A stretch of DNA of 64,000 nt from an uncultured Bacteroidales bacterium (GCA_946011725.1 CAMGBT010000001.1:40858-104857); one strand, 5' to 3'; counted from the stretch's first letter, positions 9,821 to 19,921 are shown. Program-made: numbers and translations. Notes: generated by a model not told the origin, from the sequence alone.

Positions 9821-10561
9821 TTAGAGGATGGGTGAGAGCTGTTTGAAGGCGAAGGAGCGGGGCGGGGTGGTGGCCAGGGTCAGGGTGCCGTCGGGGGCGA
9901 TGTGGGCGATGGCGGCGGAGATGTCTTGGTGGCGCAGGTGGTCATGCCAGCGGTGGATGCCGGTGCCGCGCCATTGGTGGGCGCGGTAGCGGGCGGTGAG
10001 GGCTTCGATGTCGGGCGCGGCGGCGTACTGCGCGTAGTCGGCGAGGATGCGGCGAGCAATGTCGGCCAGCAACTCGTCGAGCGGGAACGTCCGCTCGGTT
10101 AATTGGTACATCGACACGGGGTTGGGCGCGTCGCTGTGGAAGCGTTGCTGGTTGACGTTGATGCCGACGCCGATGATGGCGTGCTCGATGCCGGAGGCGG
10201 TGAAGGCGTTCTCAATGAGGATGCCGCAGAGTTTGCGATCGCCCACGTAGATGTCGTTGGGCCACTTAATCAGTACCTCCATCTGCAGCCAATCGCTTAG
10301 TACAGAGGCTATTGAGAGCGAGGTGAGCATCGACACGGCAAATGCCTGCGCCGGCGCTATGGCTCGCGGACGCAGCAGCATTGAGAAGGTGAGATTTTGG
10401 CTCGGCTCGGCCTCCCAGGAGTTGCCGCGCTGGCCTCGCCCGGCGGTTTGGTCGTCGGTGATGTACACGGTGCCGTGGGCCAACGCGGCGGCATCAGCGG
10501 CGATGGCAGTGTTGGTGGAGGGTAGGGAGGCGAAGCGCCGAATCAGCGGCTCGGCGCTCAT
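9821..10561 (-). CDS. birA: Biotin--protein ligase (monofunctional BirA/BPL)
   Basis: The enzyme activates biotin with ATP and transfers it to the biotin carboxyl carrier lysine. The start is the ATG at 10561 (MSAEPLIRRF), overlapping the tsaE stop as ATGA and giving 246 residues. The 33 residues added by the ORF track are out-of-family. Motifs visible are GRGQRGNSW (biotinyl-AMP binding loop), KWPNDIYVGDRKLCGILIE and GVGINVN. There is no N-terminal DNA-binding domain, so it is ligase only and not a repressor. It is the last gene of the rel-to-birA block. Confidence 0.94.
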   Translation of the reverse strand: MSAEPLIRRFASLPSTNTAIAADAAALAHGTVYITDDQTAGRGQRGNSWEAEPSQNLTFSMLLRPRAIAPAQAFAVSMLTSLSIASVLSDWLQMEVLIKWPNDIYVGDRKLCGILIENAFTASGIEHAIIGVGINVNQQRFHSDAPNPVSMYQLTERTFPLDELLADIARRILADYAQYAAAPDIEALTARYRAHQWRGTGIHRWHDHLRHQDISAAIAHIAPDGTLTLATTPPRSFAFKQLSPIL

Positions 10562-10992
10562 GGCTGTGCTACGATGATGGTGCGCGAGTGGTCGTCGTTG
10601 AGGCGAATGGTCACGTCCACCGTGTCGTTGGGCAGGATGTCTTCCACCTTTTCCGGCCATTCAATCAGGCAGAGGGCGCCGCAGTCGAGGTAGTCTTCGA
10701 ACCCGATGTCGAGGATCTCCTCCATGGTTTCGAGGCGGTAGAGGTCGAAGTGGTAGATGAGTTCGGCGGTGGTTTCGGAGCGGTATTCGTTGACGATGGC
10801 GAACGAGGGTGAGTTGGCCTCTTCGGCATCGACGCCCAAAGCGCGAGCTAAGGCCGAGATGAAGGTGGTTTTGCCCACACCCATTTCGCCGTGGAAAGCG
10901 TATACGGTTTCATCGCACATCAGTTCGAGGAATTGTTGGGCGGCAGCATCGATGTCGGCCAAGGATGCAACGTGGATTTCAGTTGTAGTCAT
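10558..10992 (-). CDS. tsaE: tRNA threonylcarbamoyladenosine biosynthesis ATPase TsaE
   Basis: This 144-residue protein has a Walker A motif GEMGVGKTTF near residue 39, plus FDLYRLE and LIEWPEK, the characteristic YjeE/TsaE signature. TsaE works with TsaB and TsaD to place t6A on ANN-decoding tRNAs. It overlaps porX by four bases upstream and birA by four downstream, so the three genes are translationally coupled. Confidence 0.96.
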   Translation of the reverse strand: MTTTEIHVASLADIDAAAQQFLELMCDETVYAFHGEMGVGKTTFISALARALGVDAEEANSPSFAIVNEYRSETTAELIYHFDLYRLETMEEILDIGFEDYLDCGALCLIEWPEKVEDILPNDTVDVTIRLNDDHSRTIIVAQP

Positions 10993-12533
10993 TTTGCTGT
11001 AAGGGTTATGATTGGCACCAGCATTTCCTCCATGGATATGCCGCCATGTTGGAATGTACCGGTGTAATATTGTACATAGTAATTGTAATTATTCGGATAA
11101 GCGAAGAAATCGCGCCCGAGGGCGAAGATGTAGGCTGTGGACACGTTGGGCGTGGGCAGACCGAACGCTTCGGGGCGTTTGATTTCGAACACTTGGCGAT
11201 TGTTGTAGCTGAGATTTTTGCCCAGCTTGTAGCGCAGGTTGGTGTTGGTGTTCTTGTCGCCCACCACCTTGATGGGGTTGTCCACGCGGATGGTGCCGTG
11301 GTCGGTGGTGAGGATGATTTTGGCACCGGAAGCGGCTATGCGGCGGAAGAGTTCGAGCACGGGCGAATGGCGGAACCACGACTCGGTGAGCGAGCGGTAG
11401 GCGGCGTTGGTCGATGCCAATTCGCGAATCATTTTTGATTCGGTACGCGCGTGCGAGAGCATGTCGATGAAGTTGAGCACCACCACGTTGAGGTCGTGGG
11501 TGAGCAATTGGTTGAAGTCGCGCAGCAAGCGTTCGCAGCCGGCCGAGTCGTTGATTTTGTTATATGAGAACGAATCCTTGCGGCGGAAGCGTTCCAACAG
11601 CGTTTGAATCAGAGGCGACTCGTTGAGATTCTTGCCCTCTTCGGAGTCGTCGTCAACCCACAATTCCGGGAACATTTTCTCAATTTGGCGCGGCATCAGC
11701 CCGGAGAAGATGGCATTGCGGGCGTACTGCGTGGCCGTGGGAAGGATGGTGGTGTAGAGTTGCTCGTCGAATGTGAATGTGTCGGCCAGCAGCGGGCGGA
11801 TGGTGAGCCACTGATCCAAGCGGAAGTTGTCGATGAGGATGAAGAACACCTTCTCGCCGGCGTTGAGCAGGGGGAACACGCGGCGCTTGAACAGGGTGGG
11901 GCTCAGCTCGGGGCCGGTGCTATCTTCGTCTAACCAGCTTTGGTAATTGCGGCGCACCCACTTGCCGAATTCGGCGTTCGCCTCGTTCTTTTGCATCTGC
12001 AACATTTCGTCCATGTTGGTGTCGGCCTCGGCCAACTCAAGTTCACGGGTGATGAGTTTGGTGTAGAGCGCGTACCAGTCGTCGATGGTCGATGCGGAGT
12101 TGATGTCTTGCGAAATGAGGTTGAACTCTTGGCGGTAGTCGCGGGTGGTTTGTTCGGAGATGAGGCGGTCGCTATGGAGCAGGCGCTTGAGAGCGATGAG
12201 AATTTGGTTGGGGTTGACCGGCTTGATGAGATAGTCGGCAATTTTGTTACCAATAGCCTGATTCATAATGTTTTCCTCCTCGCTTTTGGTGATCATAATC
12301 ACCGGGGTGAGGGGCGAAATTTGCTTCAGACGGCTGAGGGTTTCCAGACCGGTGAGGCCGGGCATGTTCTCGTCGAGAATGATGAGGTCGAACTGTTGCT
12401 GTTGGAGCAAGTCGATCACGTCGTGGCCATTGTTGGCGGTGGTCACGTCGTAACCTCGAGAGCGGAGGAACATTATGTGGGGTTTGAGCAGGTCGATTTC
12501 GTCGTCGGCCCAAAGGATAGAGTAGTTATTCAT
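10989..12533 (-). CDS. porX: PorX: response regulator with PglZ-type effector, T9SS regulator
   Basis: The 514-residue protein has an N-terminal receiver domain (acidic pocket WADDEID, phospho-acceptor within LIILDENMPG, lysine in ITKSEEE). A long C-terminal PglZ/alkaline-phosphatase-like domain contains DNFRLDQW and TTDHGTIRVDNP, which would supply metal ligands. This architecture and length (about 515 residues) match PorX of Porphyromonas gingivalis, which couples PorY signalling to type IX secretion. It follows porW with a 2-bp gap, placing a T9SS regulator next to a T9SS lipoprotein. No porY candidate is in the window. Confidence 0.92.
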   Translation of the reverse strand: MNNYSILWADDEIDLLKPHIMFLRSRGYDVTTANNGHDVIDLLQQQQFDLIILDENMPGLTGLETLSRLKQISPLTPVIMITKSEEENIMNQAIGNKIADYLIKPVNPNQILIALKRLLHSDRLISEQTTRDYRQEFNLISQDINSASTIDDWYALYTKLITRELELAEADTNMDEMLQMQKNEANAEFGKWVRRNYQSWLDEDSTGPELSPTLFKRRVFPLLNAGEKVFFILIDNFRLDQWLTIRPLLADTFTFDEQLYTTILPTATQYARNAIFSGLMPRQIEKMFPELWVDDDSEEGKNLNESPLIQTLLERFRRKDSFSYNKINDSAGCERLLRDFNQLLTHDLNVVVLNFIDMLSHARTESKMIRELASTNAAYRSLTESWFRHSPVLELFRRIAASGAKIILTTDHGTIRVDNPIKVVGDKNTNTNLRYKLGKNLSYNNRQVFEIKRPEAFGLPTPNVSTAYIFALGRDFFAYPNNYNYYVQYYTGTFQHGGISMEEMLVPIITLTAK

Positions 12534-12535
12534 AG

Positions 12536-15500
12536 TCAGGGGAGATTATTGAGAAGTGGGTCATCTTCGCCTTCGGAGCCTTGGAGGATAGGCGAAGGCT
12601 GTTGCGGGGTGGAAGCGGGCGCTTGCGGCTGAGCGGCCGGCTGCTGCGCGGCGGGCTGCTGAGTGGGCTGAGCTTGCGGCTGAGCTACTGGCTGAGTAGC
12701 CGGCTGAGCGGCCGGTTGCTGCACGGGTTCAACGGTCGGTTGCGCGGCCGGTTGTTCAAGCGGTTGCTGCTCGGCGGGTTGCTCAGCGGGTTGTTGCTGC
12801 GGCTCTTCCGGCTCTAATTCTTCGTATTCAAATTCGCGGTATTCCTCGAACTCGAAGTTCTCTTGCTGCAGGAAGCGGAAGTACTCCTCGAACGAGCGGC
12901 CTTGGTCGAGCAATATCTTGAAGTTGGCCTCGGAAATAACCACCGGACGCACGCCCGCGGGTAAGCGAAATTCAGAATCGGATGCAGCCACACGGCAGTA
13001 GTGTCGCAGTTCGTTGAGGTTATCGAACGGCTTGATGATAATCATGCCGAGGCGGCCGAAGTTAAGCTGTTCCAAGTCGAAGTCCTTCACCACGAACGAA
13101 CGGAAATTGTGGCGCGCAATGAGGTAGAGCAGGCCGTTGGACGACACCGAGTCAGTGGCGAAAGTCATTACCAACACTTGCCGTTGGTTGTCGTCGAGCA
13201 CGAAGTTGGCTTCGCCCTCGGCGGTGAGGGTGGAGTCGTTGGTCAAGCGCATGTCCCAAATCATGCCGCGCATATTTTCGCCGCCGGATTGGAGCTCGCG
13301 CCCGGAAGCCATACCTTTGAGCCAAGCTGAGGCTATGGGCGTGATGTCGGTGTCGGGATAGCGTTCGAGCAACTCGCGCAGCACGGTGTTGAACTCCTCG
13401 GTGCGGTGCTCGGTGACGTAAGCCAACGCGTGCAGGAACATAAACTTGGGCATGATTTTGCTGAGCGGATAGCGCTCCTGCATGATGGCGTAATTATCGT
13501 GCACGGTTTGGTTGTCGTTATCCATATATGCCTGATACGTAGCATCATACAGCTCGTGTTGGCGTTGGTCCATTTGGCGCAGATTCTCGATGTAGTTGGG
13601 GTCGCGCAGGGCCATGCCGATGGGCGAATCGGCAAAGTTGTCAAGGATGAGCTGACGATACACCTCGGCATCCGCGGTGCGGTTTTGGCGCACATACATC
13701 AAGTACATATTATAATAAGTGTCGAGGCGGTACTCGTTGTCGGGGTAGTCGGTGAGCAGGCGGGTGAACTGGGCGGCCGAGGCGTCGAAGTCCTCCAACC
13801 GATCCTTGAGAATCACGCCCATATTGTACAGCCCTTCCTGAATGACCTGATGAGCTGTTTGTCGTTGCTCCTCGGTGGTGGGGATTTGGGCTAAGTAGTA
13901 CTCGGGATAGTGCGGGTCGGAAGCGCGTTCGGACGCTTCGGTGGCGCTGTCGGATGGTGCATCCTCGGCGGCGGTGGCTTCGCCGTCGGCGCTTTCGCCA
14001 TCGGTCGGCGCATCGAAGTCCTCGGTGTTGAACTGCTGCTTGTTGCGGCGGCGCCAGTTGTCTTCCAATCGGCGTGCACCCCACTTGCGTTGGAACTCGG
14101 TCTTGCCCGCGTTTTTGGTGGAGGTATTGTAGAAGTACCACGAGTTGTCGCTGTTGATGTTGAACTGCGCGGGCGCAGCCGACGAGTTGCCCTGTTGCTG
14201 CGCTTGGTTGGCTTCGGCATTGGCCAAATGCTCGGCACGGCGTGCGGCTTCAGCCTCCTCGCGCTCCTTCTGATTGAGGTCCTCGATAATCTTGTTGATG
14301 ATTACCATTTGCTCCTCGGGCGAGAGGGTGGACAGGTGCAAAAGTGAGTCCTGCAACTGCACGTTCTCGGAGTATACCGACAGCTGGTCGAGCACGTCGG
14401 AGCGGCGCTTCAATAGCGCGCGGTTGGGGTAGTCGTCGGGCAATTGGCCGATGGCTTCGGCATAACACGGCTGGGCCAAATTGTAGCGCCGTTGGGCAAA
14501 GTACAGCTCGCCCAAGGTGATTTGGGCGATGGCTTTGTCGATGCCGTTGCGAGTGGAGTTTTCCACCGCAAGTACGTAGTTTTCAATGGCTTGCGTGGTG
14601 TCGCCGCGGGTGAGGTATAGATTGCCGATGGCGTAGTAAATTTGGTCGCGGTATTCTTTGTTGCGGTCGTAGCGGAGCATACGGCGCAGGGCTTTCACCT
14701 CGGGGGTGATGTCTGCGCCCATGTACACCTCGCTCTGGTGGATGCGTGCGTTGAACTTGGTGCGGTAGGGCGCGGATGCAGACGAGCCGGCACGGCGGTA
14801 AGCCTCGTAGGCCTCTTGGTTGCGACCTAAGCGAGCGTAGACTTGGCCCAAAAGGAAGTTCAGCCGCGAGCGTTGCGAGCCGTGGGCGGCCTCGGCCGAC
14901 CGTTGCAAATAGGGCAATGCTCCCTCGTAGTCGCGGCGGTGGAGAAGAAGGTCGGCACGGGTGAAGTCGGCCAATTCTTGCAAATTTTTGTGGCCTTCGA
15001 GCTGATTGTCCTTGATGCGGTTAAGGATCACTTCGGCCTCAAACAGCCAGTCCATGCACACGTATGACCGCGCTTGCCATATCTCGGCCTCAGTCACCAC
15101 TTCGGGCAGCCAAGTGAAGTGCTTGGAGATGTAGAAAAAGGTGGACGCCGCCCCGGCAAAGTCGCCGTTGTAAAACTGGCTACGGGCCATCATCAACCAC
15201 GCGTTGTGGATGAACGGATTGTACTCTTCGCGGGTGTAGAATGCCTTCTGCTCCGGGGTGAGTCGGCCGCCCTTGCGTTTGGGCCGTTTGCGAATGGAGC
15301 GCAGTTGGATAGCCTTCTGACCCTTCTCAATGGAGCGGGTGAAATCGCCGGTGGGTTGGGGCGCTTGTTGGTTGGCACGCGCTTCGGCCGGGTGCATGTA
15401 CAGCAGTTGCGAGTAGTCGTCCTCGTACTTGTTCTCCATGTCCTCCAAGGTCTCCACAAAGTGCTTGTTGCCGTTGTAATAGATATTGTAGCGCGTGATA

Positions 15501-15625
15501 AAAGCCTGATAGCGACGCGATGCCGCCGTGTTCTTGTTAGGCGAACACGAGGCAATCACCGCCACCAAGGCTATCGCCACCGGCAGCAGTACCGTCCATC
15601 GTGATATATGCTTGAATGCGCTCAT
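12536..15625 (-). CDS. porW: PorW/SprE-like TPR lipoprotein of the type IX secretion system
   Basis: I choose the ATG at 15625 (MSAFKHISRW), giving 1029 residues. It starts with a lipoprotein signal peptide ending in the lipobox VIASC. The segment right after it (KNTAASRRYQAFITRYNIYYNG) is characteristic of SprE/PorW, which is required for T9SS function and gliding and links PorN to the secretion machine. Several TPR-like helical pairs follow between about residues 110 and 400 and again at 560-720. The last ~75 residues are an unusual Gln/Pro/Ala-rich repeat. It is packed between the HD-phosphohydrolase gene (25-bp gap) and porX (2-bp gap). Confidence 0.88.
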   Translation of the reverse strand: MSAFKHISRWTVLLPVAIALVAVIASCSPNKNTAASRRYQAFITRYNIYYNGNKHFVETLEDMENKYEDDYSQLLYMHPAEARANQQAPQPTGDFTRSIEKGQKAIQLRSIRKRPKRKGGRLTPEQKAFYTREEYNPFIHNAWLMMARSQFYNGDFAGAASTFFYISKHFTWLPEVVTEAEIWQARSYVCMDWLFEAEVILNRIKDNQLEGHKNLQELADFTRADLLLHRRDYEGALPYLQRSAEAAHGSQRSRLNFLLGQVYARLGRNQEAYEAYRRAGSSASAPYRTKFNARIHQSEVYMGADITPEVKALRRMLRYDRNKEYRDQIYYAIGNLYLTRGDTTQAIENYVLAVENSTRNGIDKAIAQITLGELYFAQRRYNLAQPCYAEAIGQLPDDYPNRALLKRRSDVLDQLSVYSENVQLQDSLLHLSTLSPEEQMVIINKIIEDLNQKEREEAEAARRAEHLANAEANQAQQQGNSSAAPAQFNINSDNSWYFYNTSTKNAGKTEFQRKWGARRLEDNWRRRNKQQFNTEDFDAPTDGESADGEATAAEDAPSDSATEASERASDPHYPEYYLAQIPTTEEQRQTAHQVIQEGLYNMGVILKDRLEDFDASAAQFTRLLTDYPDNEYRLDTYYNMYLMYVRQNRTADAEVYRQLILDNFADSPIGMALRDPNYIENLRQMDQRQHELYDATYQAYMDNDNQTVHDNYAIMQERYPLSKIMPKFMFLHALAYVTEHRTEEFNTVLRELLERYPDTDITPIASAWLKGMASGRELQSGGENMRGMIWDMRLTNDSTLTAEGEANFVLDDNQRQVLVMTFATDSVSSNGLLYLIARHNFRSFVVKDFDLEQLNFGRLGMIIIKPFDNLNELRHYCRVAASDSEFRLPAGVRPVVISEANFKILLDQGRSFEEYFRFLQQENFEFEEYREFEYEELEPEEPQQQPAEQPAEQQPLEQPAAQPTVEPVQQPAAQPATQPVAQPQAQPTQQPAAQQPAAQPQAPASTPQQPSPILQGSEGEDDPLLNNLP
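12598..12805 (-). repeat. In-gene Gln-Pro-Ala repeat encoding the PorW tail
   Basis: The 3' end of porW is built of imperfect 12-15 bp units that encode AQP, EQP and QQPAAQP blocks. Low complexity on both strands creates artificial ORFs in this stretch. It probably encodes a flexible, extended C-terminal tail and is a likely site of length variation by slippage. Confidence 0.75.
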
Positions 15626-15650
15626 TAACAATATAACGGCAAATTTGTCA

Positions 15651-17693
15651 CTATATTTTATTTGAAGCGGACGAAGACGCGGCCGTGGCACCCGCGGGGT
15701 AGGCCACACGGGTGTGGTACATGGTTTGCAAGCGGCGGATAAACGCCTCCTTGATGGCTTTGATGTCGCGCAGGCAGAGAGTGGAATCAGCGTGCAAGCC
15801 TTCGGCTATTTGAGCGTCGACCAAGCGATTAACCAATTCCACAATCGATTCGCGGGTGTACTCTTTGAGCGAGCGCGAGGCCGCTTCCACCGCATCGGCC
15901 ATCATCAGCACCGACGTCTCGCGCGAGCGCGGATTCGGCCCCGGGTAGGTGAAATCTTTCTCGTCGTCGGGCGTGTGGTCGGGATTGGCCTGGCAGTGAG
16001 TGAAGTAGAAGTATTTAGCCTTGCCGCAGCCGTGGTGCTCGCGGATGAAGTCGATGATAATCTCCGGCAAGCCGTGCTTTTCGGCCATGCGCACACCTTC
16101 GGTAACGTGGTCGATCACAATCTGCGCACTCTGGCGCGGTGTCAGCGCATCGTGCGGATTCACACCGTGCTGATTTTCAGTGAAAAACGCCGGATTTTTC
16201 ATCTTGCCGATGTCGTGGTAAAGCGCTCCGGCGCGCACCAGTTCTTCGTTGGCACCGATGGCGCGGGCGGCATCGGCGGCGAGGTTGCTCACGCCCATTG
16301 AGTGCTGGAACGTGCCCGGACAGTTGTCGCTCAACTGCCGCAGCAACGGCTGGTTGATATCGGAATACTCCACCAAGGTCACCACCGACACGAAGCCGAA
16401 CAATTTCTCGGCTGCAAACATCAGCAGATAGGCCATGGAAGTGAGTAATGCATTGATACCGAGGATAATAGCCATACGCCACGAAAAGCCTTCCACCACA
16501 CCGTTGAGCATCAGTTCCATAGCTACGTATGCTCCCACGTAAGCAGCCGCCACGGCCAACGCCATGCGCATCAATTGCGAGCGGCGGCGCAGCTCTCCGA
16601 GGGTGTAAATCGCTATGGCTGAGGCGGTAAAGTGCAGCGCCACATATTCCAAGGGGTAGGGCGCTATCGGTGCGCACAGCAGGATGGTTATGATGGCCAC
16701 CGCCAAGGCCGTGCGCCCGCCGAAGAAGGCTACTACTAAGACCGCCACGATGGCCATAGGCACGATGTACAACCCGCCCGGCAGGTATTGATACAGCGCC
16801 ACTGTGAGCAACACAAACACTGTGACAAGCGAGAAGATGAAGATGAACGCCCGAATGTTGTCCGCGATGCGCGGCACTAACATTATTAGATATGTGAACA
16901 GCACGCCAAGCAGTAGCGACACGTAAAGCACCCGCCCTAACAGCATCATCAGCGACGACCGCTGGTCGGTGGAGCTGTTGTCCTCCATCAGTTGCTCGTA
17001 AGTGCGCAGGTTGGTGAAGTCTTGCGCGGTGATGATGTCGCCCTTGTTGATGATGGCCTGACCTTGGAGTATCACGCCGCGGTCTGCTGTAAGCAGTTGT
17101 AACTCAGCGCTGTACATGCGCCGACTCTCGTGCCCGTTGTAAATCACATTGGGCTGAATCAGTTCGGGAATATCGTTGGCTACGACCATTCGGCGCACGT
17201 TGTTGTCCGGAATGATGCTATCCAAGTGCGAGAAAAATTCGCGCGGAGAAGTGAGGTTGGCCGTGGAGATGTCGTGCATCACGTTGCCATTAATGATGCG
17301 GATGGTGCGCAACTTCCCGCTCCGGATTTGGGCCATTACGGAGTCATCAACCACACCTGTGGTGTATATCTGACGAATAACCTTGGCCACGTCCTCGCGC
17401 ATGAACACCATCGTCTGTGGCAAGGAGGCCACCACGCTGTCGGCCTTCTGTTTGTTGATGGTGAACACGGGCCGAAATGCCTGATTCAGTGAGTCTTGCA
17501 TCGCTCTGACGGTGGCTGAATCGGTGTGGATGGGGATGTCGAACGGCGCTATCAGTTGAGCGTAATTCCACGGACGCCCTTGCTCGTAATGGAAGTTGGT
17601 GGAGCGATCGTGTGGATAAAACCACACAATCAGCACCATAGCCGCTACGGCTATTAACAATTTCTGAATCAGTGATTTATCCGGTCGTTTCAT
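15651..17693 (-). CDS. 7TM-HD domain phosphohydrolase, PgpH-like (candidate c-di-AMP phosphodiesterase)
   Basis: This 680-residue protein has one N-terminal membrane helix (residues ~11-26) and a ~250-residue extracytoplasmic 7TMR-HDED domain. A run of seven hydrophobic helices (about 265-455) follows, then a cytoplasmic HD domain with HSMGVSNLAADAA, the HDIGKMK metal-binding pair and EHHGCGKAKYFY. The order matches PgpH/YqfF proteins, which hydrolyse cyclic di-AMP in Firmicutes; activity here is inferred from the family. It starts 2 bp after rel, so a nucleotide-second-messenger hydrolase is co-transcribed with the (p)ppGpp enzyme. Confidence 0.88.
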   Translation of the reverse strand: MKRPDKSLIQKLLIAVAAMVLIVWFYPHDRSTNFHYEQGRPWNYAQLIAPFDIPIHTDSATVRAMQDSLNQAFRPVFTINKQKADSVVASLPQTMVFMREDVAKVIRQIYTTGVVDDSVMAQIRSGKLRTIRIINGNVMHDISTANLTSPREFFSHLDSIIPDNNVRRMVVANDIPELIQPNVIYNGHESRRMYSAELQLLTADRGVILQGQAIINKGDIITAQDFTNLRTYEQLMEDNSSTDQRSSLMMLLGRVLYVSLLLGVLFTYLIMLVPRIADNIRAFIFIFSLVTVFVLLTVALYQYLPGGLYIVPMAIVAVLVVAFFGGRTALAVAIITILLCAPIAPYPLEYVALHFTASAIAIYTLGELRRRSQLMRMALAVAAAYVGAYVAMELMLNGVVEGFSWRMAIILGINALLTSMAYLLMFAAEKLFGFVSVVTLVEYSDINQPLLRQLSDNCPGTFQHSMGVSNLAADAARAIGANEELVRAGALYHDIGKMKNPAFFTENQHGVNPHDALTPRQSAQIVIDHVTEGVRMAEKHGLPEIIIDFIREHHGCGKAKYFYFTHCQANPDHTPDDEKDFTYPGPNPRSRETSVLMMADAVEAASRSLKEYTRESIVELVNRLVDAQIAEGLHADSTLCLRDIKAIKEAFIRRLQTMYHTRVAYPAGATAASSSASNKI

Positions 17694-17695
17694 AA

Positions 17696-19921
17696 TTACT
17701 GAATGCGATTAACCGACTTGATGCCGGGGATGGTTACTGCTTGGTTGCACAATTGGCGCACGGCCTCCACCGATGGGATGCGTATCCACAAATCGCAGGT
17801 GAACACCTCGGCGGCCGCTTCGATGTTGAGCTTGCGGATGTCAATAGCCAAGTGGGTGGAAATCAGGTGGATAAGCTCCTGAAGGATGCCGCGGCGGTCG
17901 ATGCCTTCGATGTGGATGTGAGCCATGAATCGGCCGCCGGTGGTTTCCCAGCGGGTGGCCACGATGCGCGGGCCGTATGAGGCTTTAAGTACTTGAGCAT
18001 GAGGGCAATCGAGGGTGTGGATTTCCACGGTGTTGTCGTCGCGAATGAAGCCCAACACGTCGTCGCCCGGCACCGGCGAGCAGCAGTCGGCCGTCACAAA
18101 GTTGCCCTTGCCGCTCTCGTCGCACTTGAGCACGTAAATTTCTTTGGGGTTGATTTTGGCCGGCTCTTCCTGCGTTTTCTTGCCGAAACGGAGGAATTTG
18201 CTCAGCAAGCCGGTGGCTGTGGAGGCTTCGGCCGGCTTGCGCAGCGCCTTCACCAAGAATTCGCCCATGATGATTTCTTCGTTGCCGAGTTGGAAGCAAA
18301 GGTCCTCGCGGTTGGCGATGTGGAATGTGCCTAAAATCTTGGAAATCACGGCGTTGGTGTCGGGAATATTGTGCTCAGCGAGCCATTCGCGCAGAATCTC
18401 GCTGCCGCGAGCGGTGATGGGCTGGCGCATCTTGCGCAAGGCCGCACGCAGGCGTGTTTTGGCGTGAGCGGTCACCAGGAAATCGGCCCACTCGGCTTGC
18501 GGCACCTGCGTTTGCGAGGTCAGAATCTCAATTTGGTCGCCCGACGACAGGCGCGCGCTCAGCGGCACCAGTTTGTGGTTCACCTTGCCCGCGATGCAGT
18601 GCATGCCCAACTCGGTGTGCAGCGCAAAGGCCGCATCCAGCACCGTGGCGCCAGCCGGCAGCGTCTTCAGCTCGCCCTTGGGCGTGAACACCACGATTTC
18701 CGACGAGAACAGGTTCAGCTTCACCGTGTCTAAGAAGTCGATGGCCGACGGTTCCGGGTTGTCCAAAATGTCCTTAATGGTTTTCAGCCAAGCATTTAGC
18801 TCCGATTCTTCATCGCCTTCGCCGATTTTGTATTTCCAGTGAGCGGCGAAGCCTTTTTCGGCGATTTCGTCCATGCGGCGGCTGCGGATTTGCACCTCCA
18901 CCCAGTTGCCGTCCGGGCCCATCACGGTAAGGTGAAGTGCCTGATAGCCATTGGCTTTGGGCGTGGAAATCCAGTCGCGAGTGCGGTCGGGATGAAGGCG
19001 GTAAAGGTCGGTGATGGCCGAGTAGATGCGCCAGCACAGCGCCTTCTCCTCCTTTGGTTCGGGGCAGTCGAAGATGATGCGCATGGCATACAGGTCGTAC
19101 ACCTCCTCAAACGGCACGTGCTTCGTCTCCATCTTGTTCCAAATCGAGTAGACGGATTTCAGACGCGCTTTCGCCTCATACTTCAGCCCCATATTATCCA
19201 GACTCGCCTTAATCGGCGCGGAGAAGTCGGTGTACACTGCCGAGCGGCGTGCCTCGCTCTCCTGAATCTTCTTGAGAATGTTATCGTAAACGGCAGGATG
19301 CTCATACTTGAAGGCCAAATCTTCCAACTCCGTTTTGATAGCGAACAACCCTAAGCGGTGGGCCAACGGCGCGTAGATATAGAGCGTCTCGCCGGCGATT
19401 TTGTACTGCTTGTTCGGCGCCATCGACCCTAACGTGCGCATATTGTGCAATCGGTCGGCCATCTTCACAAGCACCACGCGAATGTCCTCGCTCATAGTCA
19501 GCAGCAGTTTGCGGAAATTCTCCGCTTGCGCCGATGCTTTATCGCCGAAAATGCCACCCGAAATCTTGGTGAGACCTTCCACCAACTGTGCTATCTTCGG
19601 GCCGAAATGTTGCGCAATATCCTCCACCGTGTAGTCGGTGTCCTCCACCACATCATGCAGCAGAGCAGCGCAAATCGAAGTAGAACCGAGCCCGATTTCG
19701 CGCGAGGCGATGCGTGCCACCGCTATCGGGTGCAGAATGTACGGCTCGCCCGAGCGACGGCGCACACCGCTGTGCGCCTCCTTCGCAAATCGGTACGCTC
19801 GTTCTATGATCTCCACCTTCTTGCGGTGGTTCGACTTCAGATAGCCATCCAGCACGTCGGCAAACGCCGCTTCTATGATTTTATCCTCCTCTTCCGGGGA
19901 GCGATGAGTAAGTTCATTCAT
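17696..19921 (-). CDS. Bifunctional (p)ppGpp synthetase/hydrolase (Rel/SpoT)
   Basis: This 741-residue long RSH enzyme uses the ATG at 19921 (MNELTHRSPEEED); the ORF-track TTG adds four residues. The N-terminal hydrolase domain is intact, with HPIAVARI and the Mn-binding HDVVEDTDY. The synthetase domain is also complete (RDWISTPKANGYQALH, VEVQIRS, EKGFAAHWKYK). TGS, a conserved-Cys region (CCSPVPGD) and a C-terminal ACT domain follow. Both catalytic halves therefore look active. It is the first gene of the block that continues through the 7TM-HD gene, porW, porX, tsaE and birA. Confidence 0.95.
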   Translation of the reverse strand: MNELTHRSPEEEDKIIEAAFADVLDGYLKSNHRKKVEIIERAYRFAKEAHSGVRRRSGEPYILHPIAVARIASREIGLGSTSICAALLHDVVEDTDYTVEDIAQHFGPKIAQLVEGLTKISGGIFGDKASAQAENFRKLLLTMSEDIRVVLVKMADRLHNMRTLGSMAPNKQYKIAGETLYIYAPLAHRLGLFAIKTELEDLAFKYEHPAVYDNILKKIQESEARRSAVYTDFSAPIKASLDNMGLKYEAKARLKSVYSIWNKMETKHVPFEEVYDLYAMRIIFDCPEPKEEKALCWRIYSAITDLYRLHPDRTRDWISTPKANGYQALHLTVMGPDGNWVEVQIRSRRMDEIAEKGFAAHWKYKIGEGDEESELNAWLKTIKDILDNPEPSAIDFLDTVKLNLFSSEIVVFTPKGELKTLPAGATVLDAAFALHTELGMHCIAGKVNHKLVPLSARLSSGDQIEILTSQTQVPQAEWADFLVTAHAKTRLRAALRKMRQPITARGSEILREWLAEHNIPDTNAVISKILGTFHIANREDLCFQLGNEEIIMGEFLVKALRKPAEASTATGLLSKFLRFGKKTQEEPAKINPKEIYVLKCDESGKGNFVTADCCSPVPGDDVLGFIRDDNTVEIHTLDCPHAQVLKASYGPRIVATRWETTGGRFMAHIHIEGIDRRGILQELIHLISTHLAIDIRKLNIEAAAEVFTCDLWIRIPSVEAVRQLCNQAVTIPGIKSVNRIQ

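Noticed and set aside
12598-12805. CRISPR-like regular repeats
   Set aside because: The units encode a Gln/Pro/Ala tail in frame within porW, have no unique spacers and vary in length.
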